Part shown: positions 55,916-64,000 of the stretch, piece after piece
Position numbering within the stretch: the first letter of the stretch is position 1
Layout of the letters: every line of letters begins with the position of its first letter
Assembly: GCA_965243325.1 (NCBI GenBank)
Contig: CBDEUQ010000003.1
Span: forward strand, 434,001 to 498,000
Origin: JANQOH01 sp965243325
Lineage (GTDB): Bacteria; Pseudomonadota; Alphaproteobacteria; UBA7887
Direction: 5' to 3'
Length of the DNA: 64,000 nt
The notes under the pieces: generated by a model
Databases searched by the model: none
What the model saw: the letters and a program-made list of their open reading frames with translations, nothing else
Told to the model about the DNA's origin: nothing
Translations under genes and position numbers: made by a program

Positions 55916-56917
55916 ATGAGACGATCCCGGATACTGGCCGCCGCCGCAGGGCTGTTCCTCACCCTTGCGGCCCCGATCGACGCCGCGGCGGACGACATCA
56001 CCCTCAAGATCGCCGGCGTCCTCCCCGTCGAGCATTACGGGCACAAGATGCTGGAGCAGATCAAGGCGGACATCGAAGGCGCGGACGTCGGGTTGAGCGT
56101 CAAGTATTTCCCCGCCGGTCAACTCGGCTCGGGAGAGGAGCTGCTCGAGGACACCATTCGCGGCAACGTCGATCTCGTCCACGCCTTCGTCTATGCGCAC
56201 AAGGACCCGGTCCTCGAGATCAACTCCCTGCCCTTCCTCGTCACGTCGTGGGACGAGCTCAGGCGCGTCTACGGAACCAAGGACTCCGCCTACTCGCAGA
56301 TCATGGCCGAGACCCTGGACCGCCTCGGCCTGAAATTCCTCGGCAACGTCGCCGAGGGGTTCATCGGGGTCGTAGCGACCGAGAAGCCCGAAAACCACGC
56401 GGCGGTCGGACCCAAGGGCATCCACATTCGCGTCTGGAGCTCGAAGGTCGCGAAGGACACGACGGAAGCCATCGGGTTCAAGACGACCACCATGAACTGG
56501 GCGGAGGTGTTCGCCGCGGTGCAGCTCGGCGCGGTGGACGGCGCAATCTGCTGCACGCCGCAGGCGACGTACACGGTCTTCGCCCAAAGCGACGTCGGCA
56601 GGTATTTCATCCCCTACAACGCCTTCGTCGAGGCCTCGACCTACTACGCGTCGAAAAGGACCTGGGAGAAGCTCGACGACAAGCAGCGCGCCGCGGTGCA
56701 GGCCGCGGTGGACCGGGCGGCGATTTCCTTCACCGACTGGGCCGAGGCCAACGACGGCGGCTACGTCGCCAGGATACGGGACGCGGGCTGGGAGATCCTC
56801 GACCTCACCGAGGCCGAGCGGGGCGCGATCGCCGATCATATCGAGGCGACGGTCTGGCCGGCGGTCGAGGAGCTGGTCGGCAAGGACGTCGTCGACCGGC
56901 TGCGCAACGACAGATAA
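55916..56917 (+). CDS. dctP: TRAP transporter substrate-binding protein
   Basis: 333 residues. Signal peptide (ILAAAAGLFLTLAAPIDAAA), then a periplasmic DctP-type fold: KYFPAGQLGSGEELLEDTIR, LEINSLPFLVTSWDELRRVY and MNWAEVFAAVQLGAVDGA. The arginine of the IRVW segment is at the usual carboxylate-binding place, so the ligand is probably an organic acid. AAGGAGAAGGGC precedes the ATG. Followed by dctQ after 129 bp of GC-rich palindromic sequence. Confidence 0.93.
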   Translation: MRRSRILAAAAGLFLTLAAPIDAAADDITLKIAGVLPVEHYGHKMLEQIKADIEGADVGLSVKYFPAGQLGSGEELLEDTIRGNVDLVHAFVYAHKDPVLEINSLPFLVTSWDELRRVYGTKDSAYSQIMAETLDRLGLKFLGNVAEGFIGVVATEKPENHAAVGPKGIHIRVWSSKVAKDTTEAIGFKTTTMNWAEVFAAVQLGAVDGAICCTPQATYTVFAQSDVGRYFIPYNAFVEASTYYASKRTWEKLDDKQRAAVQAAVDRAAISFTDWAEANDGGYVARIRDAGWEILDLTEAERGAIADHIEATVWPAVEELVGKDVVDRLRNDR

Positions 56918-57046
56918 CGTGTCCCCGGAGCGGGCGGCGGACACCCCGGGGCATCCACCGCCCCCTTGCCGCGGGGACGGGCAAGGCAAGCCGTTTCGTC
57001 CCGCCCCGGTTGCGCCCGAGGCCCGGGCAGGCGCGTCGAAGGACCA

Positions 57047-57619
57047 ATGACGCAGATCGTCGAGCACGTACCGGCCGCGCTCCAGGCACCGGTGCGTCTG
57101 CTGCTCGCCGTCAACGGCGCCTTCATCTGCGCCGCCAGCCTCACGATGGCGGCGACGTTCTTCTGCGTCGTCGTTCTCCGCTACGGGTTCGGAGCCGACC
57201 TCTTCGCCTACGAGGAATGGCTGCTCATCATCTGCTTCTGGCTCTACTTCATGGCCAGCGCCGTCGGCACCTACGAGAACAGCCACGTCAGCGCCGACCT
57301 GATGGATCATCTGATGGAGGACGCGCGGCTCCGGTGGATGCGCGCGGTCCTCGTCGGCACGATCGAGCTGGTCGTGAGCCTGGCGGCGCTTTACTGGGCA
57401 ATCCTCGCCATCCGCGACGAGATCGCTTCCTACCCCTACTGGCAGACCACCATCGCGCTGAAAATCCCGTTCCTCGTCCCGCGCCTCGCGCCGATCTTCG
57501 GTTTCGGACTGATGGCCTTCTACACGGCGCTTCGGCTCTACGTCCTCTTCAAGCTGAGGCGCGTTCCGGAAAGCGGGGCAGCGGGCGATGCCGGCGGCAT
57601 GCCCGCGCGGGACGGGTGA
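57047..57619 (+). CDS. dctQ: TRAP transporter small permease
   Basis: 190 residues with four membrane segments; YEEWLLIICFWLYFMASAVG is the DctQ signature. It pairs with the large permease in the inner membrane. One base lies between its TGA and the ATG of dctM, so they are co-translated. Confidence 0.92.
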   Translation: MTQIVEHVPAALQAPVRLLLAVNGAFICAASLTMAATFFCVVVLRYGFGADLFAYEEWLLIICFWLYFMASAVGTYENSHVSADLMDHLMEDARLRWMRAVLVGTIELVVSLAALYWAILAIRDEIASYPYWQTTIALKIPFLVPRLAPIFGFGLMAFYTALRLYVLFKLRRVPESGAAGDAGGMPARDG

Positions 57620-57620
57620 G

Positions 57621-58910
57621 ATGCTGATCCTTTCGTGCTTCCTGCTCCTTTGCCTACTGCTGGTCATCGGCGTCTCGGTGCCGATGGCGTTCGGCGCGGT
57701 GCTCATGCTCATCGCCGTCTTCGGCGGCCACGACGTGTCGGGGTTCCTGCCGACCGGGCACTGGAAGCTGAACACCGTCATCCTGCTCGCCATTCCTCTC
57801 TTCATCCTGGCGGGCAGCATCATGGAGCGGGGAAAGATCGCGGCGCCGCTCATCGACCTGCTGCAGCTGCTGGTGGGCCGGATGCGGGGCGGCCTGAGCG
57901 CGGCGGCCGTCGTCGCCTGCGCCGTGTTCGGGTCGATTTCGGGGAGCGCGGCGGCGACGCTGACCTGCATCGGCTCGATCATGATGCCGCACCTGCGGCG
58001 GGCGAACTATCCCGAGGGCACCGCGTCCGCCCTCATCGTCGCCGCCTGCCCCCTCGGCCTTCTCATTCCGCCGAGCGCCTCCCAGATTCTCTACGCATGG
58101 GTCACCCAGCAGTCGGTCCTCAAGTGCTTTCTTTCCACGGTGGTGCCCGGCCTCATCCTCGTGGTGCTCCTGTGCATCGTGAACTTCTTCCTCGTACGCG
58201 GGATCCCGGACCTCAGGCTCGCCGAAAGGCCGCAGCGATTCAGGCGCGAGCTCGGCGTCCGGTCCTGGCGGGCGTTCCCGGCGCTCGTCATGCCCGCGTT
58301 CATCCTCGGAGGAATCTACGGAGGAATCATGACCCCCACCGAGGCGGCGGGGGCGGCCGTGATCTACGCGATCCCGGTCGGGTTCTTCGTCTACAAGGGA
58401 CTCAACCGGCGGAACTTCTGGCAGGGGATTCGCGAGGCGTCCGTCACCATCGGAGTCGTGATGGTGATGGTCTTCATGGTGCTCATCGTCAGCCGGTTCC
58501 TGATCTTCGAGGACATACCGGGCCTTGCGAAGTCGCTCGTCTACTCCGTCTCGGAAAACCCCGTCGTCATCCTGCTGATGGTGAACCTCGTCATGATCCT
58601 CATCGGCATGGTGATGGACGACATCAGCGGGCTCCTGCTCTCGGCGCCCCTGCTGCTGCCGATCGTGACCAGCGTCGGGATGGACCCGATACACTTCGCC
58701 GCCGTCCTCGGGGTGAATCTCGGCATGGCGAACATCACTCCGCCGACGGCTCCGCTCCTCTATCTGGGGGCCAGGGTCACGGGCGCACCCGTCAACCGCA
58801 TGATGAAACCCGTGCTCATCATGATCTTCTTTGCCTGGCTGCCGACGCTGATGATCACCACGTTCGCGCCGTCGGTCGCCCTCTGGCTCCCCGGCCTGTT
58901 CTTCGGCTAG
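57621..58910 (+). CDS. dctM: TRAP transporter large permease
   Basis: 429 residues, about 12 membrane segments. AIPLFILAGSIMERGKIAAP, GSISGSAAATLTCIGSIMMP and NLGMANITPPTAPLLYLGA are typical DctM blocks, forming the ion-coupled channel. Its TAG and the stop of the minus-strand gene share CTAG (58907-58910), so the two genes converge with overlapping stops. Confidence 0.94.
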   Translation: MLILSCFLLLCLLLVIGVSVPMAFGAVLMLIAVFGGHDVSGFLPTGHWKLNTVILLAIPLFILAGSIMERGKIAAPLIDLLQLLVGRMRGGLSAAAVVACAVFGSISGSAAATLTCIGSIMMPHLRRANYPEGTASALIVAACPLGLLIPPSASQILYAWVTQQSVLKCFLSTVVPGLILVVLLCIVNFFLVRGIPDLRLAERPQRFRRELGVRSWRAFPALVMPAFILGGIYGGIMTPTEAAGAAVIYAIPVGFFVYKGLNRRNFWQGIREASVTIGVVMVMVFMVLIVSRFLIFEDIPGLAKSLVYSVSENPVVILLMVNLVMILIGMVMDDISGLLLSAPLLLPIVTSVGMDPIHFAAVLGVNLGMANITPPTAPLLYLGARVTGAPVNRMMKPVLIMIFFAWLPTLMITTFAPSVALWLPGLFFG

Positions 58911-59098
58911 AGGCGGCGGGCGGACGCCGCAGCGTCGAATTCCCCGACATCCACCGACAGGCATCCCTCCACGGCTTCACGGAGGTTGTTCAGAAGCTCC
59001 TCGAACGTCTCTCCCTGGGTCGCGCATCCGGGGATGGCCGGCACTTCCGCCCAATAACCCCCTTCTTCCGCCTCGTGAACGACCACCTTCAATCTCAT
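58907..59098 (-). CDS. HicB-like antitoxin, orphan
   Basis: 63 residues. MRLKVVVHEAEEGGYWAEVP, then AIPGCATQGETFEELLNNLR is the HicB N-terminal domain. No HicA toxin is adjacent, so it is an orphan or regulates something else. No DNA-binding tail is present. The stop overlaps dctM's stop on the other strand. Confidence 0.8.
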   Translation of the reverse strand: MRLKVVVHEAEEGGYWAEVPAIPGCATQGETFEELLNNLREAVEGCLSVDVGEFDAAASARRL

Positions 59099-59169
59099 CG
59101 TGCCCTCTCCGTTCGGGCATGCGCCGCCGGGGATCGACACTCTCCGGTCATGCCGCAACGCGCCGCCGA

Positions 59170-59385
59170 TCAACCGACCCTGGTCGAGCGCAGCGGCAGC
59201 GCCTCGGTCTCCAGCGTCGAGAGATCGAGCCGCAGCGACGCATGGTCGATGTCGAAACCCACGACTTCGCCGGCCCGGTCGAGATCGACGTTCAGGCCGT
59301 CCGAAACCTCACGGGTTTCCACGCCCGGCCCCGCCTTGAACTCGACATAGAGGCTGTCGGTCTCGGGATAGTAGTGCAGCTTCAT
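59170..59385 (-). CDS. DUF2283 small protein
   Basis: 71 residues. MKLHYYPETDSLYVEFKAGP and LNVDLDRAGEVVGFDIDHAS are the DUF2283 signature. Genes of this family are often paired with a short partner as here, a suspected toxin-antitoxin-like couple. Start overlaps the partner's stop as ATGA. Confidence 0.85.
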   Translation of the reverse strand: MKLHYYPETDSLYVEFKAGPGVETREVSDGLNVDLDRAGEVVGFDIDHASLRLDLSTLETEALPLRSTRVG

Positions 59386-59633
59386 TTGTCGTCCCTCTCG
59401 AACCCTCTATCGAAGAAGGCGTTGTGGACCGTCTCTCCATCGGACAGCGTTACCACGCGGAGGATGCGGGGTGCATCTTCGCCGGCGCGCGTGACCTCGC
59501 CCCAGCAGCGAACGCGGCCGTCCGGCTGCGCTTCGCGGCGAAGCGGCGCGGCAATGACGGCGGCGCACCACGCCGGATCGATATAGGGTCTCTTGCGTCG
59601 AACCTGCTCCTCGAAATAGCGCGTCGTCTTCAT
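59382..59633 (-). CDS. Partner of DUF2283, possible toxin
   Basis: 83 residues. MKTTRYFEEQVRRKRPYIDP, WGEVTRAGED and TLSDGETVHNAFFDRGF resemble the small basic proteins that precede DUF2283 genes. Stop overlaps the DUF2283 start. Toxin activity is unproven. Confidence 0.72.
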   Translation of the reverse strand: MKTTRYFEEQVRRKRPYIDPAWCAAVIAAPLRREAQPDGRVRCWGEVTRAGEDAPRILRVVTLSDGETVHNAFFDRGFERDDK

Positions 59634-59865
59634 GCGGCAGCATCTTAGAGCAGGAAACCGCGGACAAGCCTGTCGAACCGGGCTTCGATCTCATGGATGC
59701 CGGTGAACCCGGCGAAGGCCCACCGCCCCAAGGCGCCGAGCGCCGTCACGCCCCGCCCCGCCTCCGCCCCCACACTGGAAACCCCCGCCGCGCGGCGCTA
59801 GCATCGCCGCGTCCGCGGCCCGTGGCGCCCGTCCGCGCCCGGCGCAACCGACGGGACGGGCGTCC

Positions 59866-61149
59866 ATGTTCGACATCAGAGCCATTCGCGACGATCCGCA
59901 AGCGTTCGACGCCGCCATGGCGCGGCGAGGCCTGGGGGCCGCCGTCGCCGCCGGGCTGCTCGCGCTCGACCGGGCGCGGCGCGAGGCGGTGGGGGCGGCG
60001 CAGGCGGCGCGCACCGAGCGCAACGCGAAGTCGCGGCGGATCGGCGCCGCCAAGGCGGCGGGCGACGAGGCGGACGCGGCGGCGCTGATCGCCGAGGTCG
60101 CCGCCCTCAAGGCGCGGCTGCAGGAGGGCGAGGAGACGGTGCGCCGCCTCGACGCCGAGCTCGACGAGGCGCTGCGCGGGCTGCCCAACGCACCGGCGGC
60201 CGAGGTTCCCGACGGCGCCGACGAGACGGCCAACGTCGAGGTGCGCCGGGTCGGCACGCCGCGCGCCTTCGACTTCCAGCCGCTCCAGCACTTCGAGATC
60301 GGCGAGCGCCTGGGGCAGATGGACTTCGAGCGCGCGGCGCGCCTCGCGGGCGCCCGCTTCGTCGTCCTCGAAGGGGCGCTCGCGCGGCTGCACCGGGCGC
60401 TCGCGTGGTTCATGCTCGACGTGCAGACGGGCGAGCACGGCTACCGCGAGGTGGCGCCGCCCTACCTGGTGCGCGAGGAGGCGCTGTTCGGCACCGGCCA
60501 GCTGCCCAAGTTCGCCGACGACAACTTCGTCACCACCGACGGCCGCTGGCTGGTGCCGACCGCCGAGGTGCCGCTCACCAACCTGGTGCGCGAGAGCATC
60601 CTCGACGAGGCGGCGCTGCCGCTGCGCTTCACCGCGCACACGCCGTGCTTCCGCGCCGAGGCGGGGGCCGCCGGGCGCGACACGCGCGGGATGATCCGCG
60701 TGCACCAGTTCGACAAGGTCGAGCTGGTCTCGGTCGTCGCGCCGGCCGGCGCCGCCGCCGAGCACGCGCGCATGACCGGCTGCGCCGAGGAGATCCTGCG
60801 GCGCCTCGAGCTGCCCTGGCGGACGATGCTGCTGTCGGCGGGCGACATGGGCTTCTCGGCGCGCAAGACCTGGGACCTCGAGGTCTGGCTGCCGGGCCAG
60901 GGAGCGTGGCGCGAGATCTCGAGCTGCTCGGACTGCGGCGACTTCCAGGCCCGGCGCATGAACGCGCGCTACCGCGCCGCCGAGGGCGGCGGAGTCGGCT
61001 TCGTCCACACGCTGAACGGCTCGGGCCTCGCGGTCGGGCGGACGCTGGTGGCGGTGCTCGAGAACCACCAGAACGCCGACGGCACGGTGACGGTGCCGGA
61101 GGCGCTCCGCCCCTACATGAACGGCCGCGAGGCGATCGGCGCCGGATGA
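59866..61149 (+). CDS. serS: Seryl-tRNA synthetase
   Basis: 427 residues, normal length. N-terminal coiled-coil arm (about 30-105) binds the tRNA. Class II motifs: motif 2 CFRAEAGAAGRDTRGMIRVH, motif 3 near NGSGLAVGRTLVAVLE with the conserved Arg. VPTAEVPLTNLVRESILDE is also typical. Attaches serine to tRNA-Ser. TGA and the surE ATG overlap as ATGA. Its leader has a partial copy at 55190. Confidence 0.97.
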   Translation: MFDIRAIRDDPQAFDAAMARRGLGAAVAAGLLALDRARREAVGAAQAARTERNAKSRRIGAAKAAGDEADAAALIAEVAALKARLQEGEETVRRLDAELDEALRGLPNAPAAEVPDGADETANVEVRRVGTPRAFDFQPLQHFEIGERLGQMDFERAARLAGARFVVLEGALARLHRALAWFMLDVQTGEHGYREVAPPYLVREEALFGTGQLPKFADDNFVTTDGRWLVPTAEVPLTNLVRESILDEAALPLRFTAHTPCFRAEAGAAGRDTRGMIRVHQFDKVELVSVVAPAGAAAEHARMTGCAEEILRRLELPWRTMLLSAGDMGFSARKTWDLEVWLPGQGAWREISSCSDCGDFQARRMNARYRAAEGGGVGFVHTLNGSGLAVGRTLVAVLENHQNADGTVTVPEALRPYMNGREAIGAG

Positions 61150-61916
61150 GCGCGCTCGCCGGCAAGCGGGTGCTGATCGCCAACGACGACGGCGTGCGCG
61201 CCGCCGGCCTCGAGCTCCTCGCCGGCATCGTCCGCGACCTCGGCTGCGAAACCTGGGTGGTGGCGCCGGAGGCCGACCGCAGCGGCGCCGGCCACTCGCT
61301 CACCCTCGCCGAACCGGTGCGCGTGCGCGAGCTCGATGCGCGCACGTTCGCCGTCTCGGGCACGCCGACCGACTGCGTTCTCGTCGCCGTGCTCGACGCC
61401 ATGCGCGGCCGCCGGCCCGACCTCGTGATCTCCGGCGTCAACCGCGGCGGCAACCTCGGCGAGGACATCACCTATTCGGGAACCGTCGCCGCGGCGATGG
61501 AGGGCGCGCTGCTCGGAATCCCCTCGATCGCGCTGAGCCAGGACGCCGACCGGCTGCAACGGGCGCGCTGGGAAACGGCGCGGCGCCACGCCCCGCGCGT
61601 GCTCGCCTCCCTTGTCGGCGCCGGTTGGCCGCCTAATGTATTCATCAATGTCAACTTTCCCGACATCCCGCCGGACGACGTGCAGGGCCTCGCGGTGACC
61701 CGCCAGGGACGACGCAAACCCGGATCCAGGCTCGACCGCCGCGAGGACCCGCGCGGCCGCCCCTATTTCTGGATCGATTCCTCGCGCACCGAGTCCGACC
61801 CGCTGCCCGGGTCGGACATGGCGGCGGTGGCGCGCGGCCTGATTTCGGTCACGCCGCTGCACCTCGACCTCACCCACCACGACACCCGCGCCGCGCTCGC
61901 GGAACGGCTCGCCTGA
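61146..61916 (+). CDS. surE: 5'/3'-nucleotidase SurE
   Basis: 256 residues. IANDDGVRAAGLELLAGIV holds the Asp-Asp metal site; APEADRSGAGHSLTL and SGTPTDCVLVAV, then VISGVNRGGNLGEDITYSGT are signatures. Metal-dependent phosphatase acting on nucleoside monophosphates, stationary-phase survival. Sits between serS and pcm as in most alphaproteobacteria. Confidence 0.97.
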   Translation: MSALAGKRVLIANDDGVRAAGLELLAGIVRDLGCETWVVAPEADRSGAGHSLTLAEPVRVRELDARTFAVSGTPTDCVLVAVLDAMRGRRPDLVISGVNRGGNLGEDITYSGTVAAAMEGALLGIPSIALSQDADRLQRARWETARRHAPRVLASLVGAGWPPNVFINVNFPDIPPDDVQGLAVTRQGRRKPGSRLDRREDPRGRPYFWIDSSRTESDPLPGSDMAAVARGLISVTPLHLDLTHHDTRAALAERLA

Positions 61917-61926
61917 CGCCGCCGCC

Positions 61927-62565
61927 ATGTCGCCCGCGACGGAGAGAGCCCGCCTGATCCTCTCGCTGCGCCGCTCCGGCGTGACCGACGCGAACGTGCT
62001 CTCGGCCATCGAGACGGTGCCGCGCGACCTGTTCGTGCCGCCTGAGCTGGCCGGACGCGCCTGGGACGACCGGGCGCTGCCGATCGAATGCGGACAGACG
62101 ATCAGCCAGCCGACGGTGGTGGCGTGGATGAGCGCGGCCCTCGACCTCGACGACCGCACGAAGATCCTCGAGGTCGGCACCGGGTCGGGCTACCAGACGG
62201 CGATTCTCTCGCGGCTGTGCCGGCGGGTCTACACGATCGAGCGGCACCGCGGCCTGGCGCGGACGGCGCAGTTCCGATTCGAGGCGCTGAACCTGCACAA
62301 CATCGTGCCGCGCGTCGGCGACGGCAACGCCGGCTGGCGCGAGCAGGCGCCGTTCGAGCGCATCATCGTCACCGCGGCGGCGCCAGCGCCGCCGCCGGCA
62401 CTGGTGGACCAGCTCGCGATCGGCGGCCTGATGGTCATGCCCCTCGGCCCGGTCGGCGGCGAGCAGAGCCTGGTCCGGCTGCGCCGCACGCCCGACGGCC
62501 TTCACGAGCAGCACATCTTCGACGTGAACTTCGTGCCCCTGGTCGAGGGAGCGCCGGCGGCATGA
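61927..62565 (+). CDS. pcm: Protein-L-isoaspartate O-methyltransferase
   Basis: 212 residues. CGQTISQPTVVAWMSAALDL and LEVGTGSGYQTAILSRLC (SAM site) are diagnostic. Repairs isoaspartate in damaged proteins. Overlaps the next start as ATGA. Confidence 0.96.
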   Translation: MSPATERARLILSLRRSGVTDANVLSAIETVPRDLFVPPELAGRAWDDRALPIECGQTISQPTVVAWMSAALDLDDRTKILEVGTGSGYQTAILSRLCRRVYTIERHRGLARTAQFRFEALNLHNIVPRVGDGNAGWREQAPFERIIVTAAAPAPPPALVDQLAIGGLMVMPLGPVGGEQSLVRLRRTPDGLHEQHIFDVNFVPLVEGAPAA

Positions 62566-63653
62566 CGCGCGCGCCGGCCGGCCTCGCCCTGCTCGCCGTC
62601 GCCGCCGCCTGCAGCGTGCTGGCGGGCTGCCTCATCTCGATGCCGGCGCCGATGCCCCGAGCGGCGCCGGCGGCGGCGGCACCGGAGGCGGACCGCGCCG
62701 CGCCGCCGCCGGTCCGGCGTGGCGAGCGGGCGGACATCGTCGTCGCGCCCGGCGACACGCTGTGGGGGATCGCGCGGCGCCACGAGGTGCCGCTGCAGGC
62801 GCTGATCGCGGCGAACGGCCTCGAACCGCCGTACACGCTGCATCCCGGTTGGGGCCTGACGCTGCCGCCGTCGCCGCCGCCGCAAAACGGCGTCTACGTC
62901 GTCGTCGCCGAGGACACGCTGTCGCGGATCGCGCGCCGGTTCGCCACCAGCGTCGCCGCGCTGGCCAATCTCAACGCCGTCGAGCCGCCCTACGTCATCC
63001 GCCCCGGCCAGCGCCTGCGCCTGCCCGGCGCGGCGCCTTCCCCGGCGCCGATCGTGGCCGCGAGACCGGCAGCCGCAGCCGGCGCCATCCACCGCGAGGC
63101 CGCGGACGCGAAACCGCCGGCGGTGCGGGCGGCGGCAACGCAGCCCGCGGCGGTCGTCCTCACCGCCCCGCGCGAGGCCGCACCGGCGACCCAGGAGGCG
63201 CGCACGGCGGCGGCGCGACCGGCGGCAGTGCCCGTCGCCGTCCGCCGCGAGGCCAGGGCGACGACCCGCGCCGGGCGCTCGTTCCGCTGGCCGGTCGAGG
63301 GCCCCGTCCTCTCCGAGTTCGGGCCGCGCCAGGGGCTCGGCCGCAACGACGGCATCAACATCGCGGCGCCGCAGGGCGCGCCGGTGCGGGCGGCCGACGA
63401 CGGCGTGGTCGTCTACGCCGGCAACGAGCTGCGCAGCTACGGCAACCTGCTGCTGATCCGGCACGACGGCGACTGGACGTCGGCGTACGCCCACAACGGC
63501 GAACTCCTCGTCGACCGCGGCGCGGCGGTCGCGCGCGGGCAGGTCATCGCCCGCGTCGGCAGCAGCGGCGGAGTCAGCGAGCCGCAAAGCCATTTCGAGC
63601 TGCGCAACGGCGCCGAGGCGGTGGATCCGCTCGAGTACCTGGTCCGGCAGTAG
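62562..63653 (+). CDS. LysM/M23-domain lipoprotein, NlpD-like with degenerate peptidase site
   Basis: 363 residues. LAGCLISMP gives a lipobox. Two LysM domains (about 60-105, VVAPGDTLWGIARRH; 110-155, VVVAEDTLSRIARRF) bind peptidoglycan. After an alanine-rich linker comes an M23/LytM domain, but the first zinc motif reads GRNDGINIAA where active enzymes have H-x-G-x-D, so it is probably an amidase activator like NlpD. Confidence 0.88.
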   Translation: MTRAPAGLALLAVAAACSVLAGCLISMPAPMPRAAPAAAAPEADRAAPPPVRRGERADIVVAPGDTLWGIARRHEVPLQALIAANGLEPPYTLHPGWGLTLPPSPPPQNGVYVVVAEDTLSRIARRFATSVAALANLNAVEPPYVIRPGQRLRLPGAAPSPAPIVAARPAAAAGAIHREAADAKPPAVRAAATQPAAVVLTAPREAAPATQEARTAAARPAAVPVAVRREARATTRAGRSFRWPVEGPVLSEFGPRQGLGRNDGINIAAPQGAPVRAADDGVVVYAGNELRSYGNLLLIRHDGDWTSAYAHNGELLVDRGAAVARGQVIARVGSSGGVSEPQSHFELRNGAEAVDPLEYLVRQ

Positions 63654-63683
63654 CCGGATAACCCGCCCGCCGGGCGGCGGCGC

Positions 63684-64000
63684 TCAGAAGCCCTCGGCGG
63701 GGGCGAACCGGTTGCTCTTCGGAAAGCCGCGGGGGACGATGCGTCCGGCGTTGCCGCGCCGGCCGACCCAGGCCGCGAAGTCGGTCAGCGTGCGGGTGCG
63801 CGTGCCCTGGCGCCACGCGAGGCCGCTCCCGGAGTCGAAGACGACGGCGTCGGCGAGGCCGCCGTCGCGGTATCTCTGCAACATCACGCCGCGGCCGCGG
63901 CCCATCTCCGGCAGCTCGTCGAGCCCGAACACGAGGAGCTTGCGGTTCTCGCCGACGACGGCGACCCGGTCGCCCTCGGCGGCGGTGCAGACGCGCGCCT
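63684..64000 (-). CDS. parC: DNA topoisomerase IV subunit A, C-terminal end (5' part beyond window)
   Basis: The visible 104 residues match the ParC C-terminus: ENRKLLVFGLDELPEMGRGR, then GVMLQRYRDGGLADAVVF and RIVPRGFPKSNRFAP. It unlinks replicated chromosomes. The frame stays open to the right edge. Confidence 0.9.
   Translation of the reverse strand, partial: ARVCTAAEGDRVAVVGENRKLLVFGLDELPEMGRGRGVMLQRYRDGGLADAVVFDSGSGLAWRQGTRTRTLTDFAAWVGRRGNAGRIVPRGFPKSNRFAPAEGF

Noticed and set aside
55502..57982. 826-residue minus-strand frame opposite dctP/dctQ
   Set aside because: It mirrors well-supported TRAP genes, shows no family signature and has the composition of a GC-rich shadow.
1..64000. 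CRISPR arrays
   Set aside because: No regularly spaced direct repeats were seen; the only tandem repeat is coding (27312-27423).

Overview
This window is high-GC bacterial DNA, most likely from an alphaproteobacterium. The order serS-surE-pcm-LysM/M23 gene with parC beyond it, the alphaproteobacterial-type dxs and tandem-domain dCTP deaminase, and a GAAC-N7-GAAC LexA box all point that way. No rRNA or tRNA gene was recognised, so the lineage (Rhodospirillales-like) is inference.

Positions 1-27717 are one accessory block, all on the minus strand: about 30 closely packed genes, many joined by ATGA or TGATG stop/start overlaps. It looks like a plasmid, integrative element or phage-like backbone. 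Contents are a methyltransferase-strawberry-notch helicase giant (running off the left edge), RadC, a GHKL ATPase, a ParB-like protein, two PP-loop (PAPS-reductase-like) enzymes, a MoxR AAA / DUF3150-like / vWA(DUF2201) module resembling phage CobS-CobT, an HNH endonuclease, many small unknowns, a duplicated metalloprotease/beta-barrel lipoprotein, a B12-dependent ribonucleotide reductase and a coiled-coil membrane protein. An IS256 element (27764-29043) sits at its right edge beside a truncated hydrolase and a possible small RNA.

Positions 29256-46959 look like ordinary chromosome: nitroreductase, ammonium transporter, STAS protein, ketopantoate reductase-like protein, EF-G paralogue, outer-membrane protein, CBS protein; then a four-gene minus-strand operon (acyl-CoA ligase, sirtuin, TauD-like dioxygenase, DsbA-like isomerase) with start/stop overlaps, preceded by a promoter overlapped by a LexA box; then dCTP deaminase, dxs (apparently starting at ATT), a porin and a TbpB-like lipoprotein.

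Positions 47000-55500 are a graveyard of mobile DNA: a broken IS66, an IS1111-type IS110 element with a candidate guide RNA, a low-GC AAA ATPase with a TOPRIM-like end (candidate defence gene), a broken IS630, a HEPN-like gene, a toxin-antitoxin remnant whose antitoxin has a nonsense codon, and a decayed partial copy of serS. The IS66 and IS630 transposases are each frameshifted by a 23-bp insertion of related GC-rich palindromes.

Positions 55900-64000 return to chromosome: a complete TRAP transporter (dctPQM), three small toxin-antitoxin-like genes, then serS-surE-pcm-LysM/M23 with overlapping ends, and the 3' end of parC.
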